Source: Gammaproteobacteria bacterium (lineage in GTDB: Bacteria > Pseudomonadota > Gammaproteobacteria > Steroidobacterales > Steroidobacteraceae). Taken from it: 14,284 nucleotides of DNA. The DNA is taken from positions 1-14,284 of the forward strand of contig DAIDKA010000009.1 of assembly GCA_027451085.1 (NCBI GenBank), written 5' to 3'. The position numbers were made by a program, and so were the translations under genes. Each line of letters starts with the position of its first letter. Within the stretch, counting starts at the first letter, position 1. Of the stretch, positions 13,513 to 14,284 are shown piece by piece. A model generated the notes under the pieces. It saw nothing but the letters and a program-made list of their open reading frames with translations. It was not told the origin of the DNA and made no database searches.

Positions 13513-14284
13513 ATGTGGATCGTCGAGGTGGCGCTCAAGCGTCCCTACACTTTTATTGTGCTTGCACTGCTGATCCCCATCCTGGGCGCTTTGACACTGC
13601 TCGGTACCCCACTGCGGGCCGGCATGCCGGTGGACATCTTCCCCGACATCGCCATCCCGGTGGTCGCCGTCGACTTCCAGTACTCGGGCATGCCGCCGGA
13701 TGAGATTGCCGGCCGCATCACCTCGCAGGTCGAGCGCTACGCCAGCACCCTGATCAACGACATCGAGCATGTCGAATCGCAGAACTACCCCGGTCTGTCC
13801 GTCATCAAGCTGTTCTTCCAGCCCGGGGTCGACGTCAACCTGGCGATGGCCCAGACCACGGCCTTCGGCTCGCGTTCGATCGCGCAGATGCCTCCGGGCA
13901 CCCTGCCCCCGCTGATTCTCAAGTACAGCGCCTCCAGCGTGCCCATCCTGCAGCTGGCCATGTCCAGCGACCGGCTCACCGAGGCGCAGCTGTTCGACTT
14001 CGGCAACCAGATCATCCGCGGCCAGATCGCAACCATCGCCGGCGTCTCCATCCCCTACCCCTTCGGCGGCGCCACCCGCCAGGTGCAGGTGGACCTCAAG
14101 CCCGACGCCCTGCGCGCCCAGGGCCTGTCCGCCACGGACGTCAACAATGCGCTCAGCAACCAGAACATCACCTATCCGGCGGGCACCCAGAAGATCGGGG
14201 ACATCGAGTACAACGTGCGCCTGAACGGCAGCACCCCGACCGTCGAGGCGCTCAACAACCTGCCCCTGCGCGACAAGAACGGCG
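13513..14284 (+). CDS. RND efflux transporter permease (N-terminal part, runs off window)
   Basis: The first 257 codons of an RND-family inner-membrane pump (AcrB/MdtC-like superfamily) are present; the family averages about 1000-1050 residues. Such pumps use the proton gradient to export drugs, lipids or metals through a periplasmic adaptor and outer-membrane channel. Visible are the cytoplasmic start MWIVEVALKRPY, transmembrane helix 1 (12-31), the family motif VDIFPDIAIPVV (40-51) and SGMPPDEI (58-65). The first periplasmic porter subdomains follow, including TTAFGSRSIAQMPPG (115-129) and the PFGGATRQVQVDL strand (183-195). The ATG at 13513 has a weak ribosome site, GGAAG, at 13501-13505. 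A 16-bp palindrome just upstream suggests local repressor control. No adaptor gene lies upstream, so it may be downstream or elsewhere. Substrate class cannot be told from this part. Confidence 0.92.
   Translation, partial: MWIVEVALKRPYTFIVLALLIPILGALTLLGTPLRAGMPVDIFPDIAIPVVAVDFQYSGMPPDEIAGRITSQVERYASTLINDIEHVESQNYPGLSVIKLFFQPGVDVNLAMAQTTAFGSRSIAQMPPGTLPPLILKYSASSVPILQLAMSSDRLTEAQLFDFGNQIIRGQIATIAGVSIPYPFGGATRQVQVDLKPDALRAQGLSATDVNNALSNQNITYPAGTQKIGDIEYNVRLNGSTPTVEALNNLPLRDKNG

Overview
The window comes from a high-GC Gram-negative bacterium. The evidence is an outer-membrane-type lipoprotein, Sec and Tat signal peptides, an RND efflux pump, a Spy/CpxP-like periplasmic protein and a periplasmic 5'-nucleotidase. 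The gene mix (carotenoid oxygenase, SnoaL-like proteins, DUF6152, DUF6644, a PQQ-dehydrogenase remnant) suggests an environmental proteobacterium, perhaps a gammaproteobacterium of the Steroidobacter/Nevskia type. That placement is inference, since there is no rRNA or other phylogenetic marker here.

Layout. (1) Positions 1-2004 look like a foreign or rearranged block. An ABC exporter on the minus strand appears decayed: its ATPase runs out of frame into a shortened permease. Next to it is a complete Phd/PIN (VapBC-type) toxin-antitoxin pair on the plus strand, with a perfect 22-bp palindrome just before the antitoxin start. (2) The block stops almost exactly at the toxin stop codon. There, 2005-2225 holds only the 5' end (signal peptide and first motif) of a PQQ-dependent dehydrogenase on the minus strand, so a breakpoint lies at about 2004-2009. 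(3) Positions 2254-7479 form a tight plus-strand operon: a four-His carotenoid/lignostilbene-type oxygenase, a small Tat-signal protein, a 1024-residue exported protein with three tandem SnoaL-like domains fused to an alpha/beta hydrolase, and a DUF6152 protein. A hairpin with a T-run follows. This operon is the best candidate for an undescribed system. A plausible reading is oxidative cleavage of an unsaturated aromatic or isoprenoid substrate followed by periplasmic dehydration/isomerisation and ester hydrolysis, but the substrate cannot be read from the sequence.

(4) Positions 7625-8464 carry two small exported proteins, one rich in Pro-Tyr and Asp-Trp-His repeats and one Spy/CpxP-like. 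(5) Positions 8500-9588 (minus) encode a sulfotransferase-like P-loop protein, and 9672-10445 (plus) a lipoprotein of unknown function. (6) Positions 10470-11453 (minus) encode two tandem paralogous four-helix membrane proteins (DUF6644-like), the upstream one apparently starting with TTG. (7) A periplasmic metallophosphatase/5'-nucleotidase (minus) and an RND efflux permease (plus, cut by the window end) diverge from a short intergenic region that holds a perfect 16-bp palindrome.

No tRNA, rRNA, CRISPR array or transposase gene was seen. No stretch longer than about 300 bases is without a gene or gene remnant.
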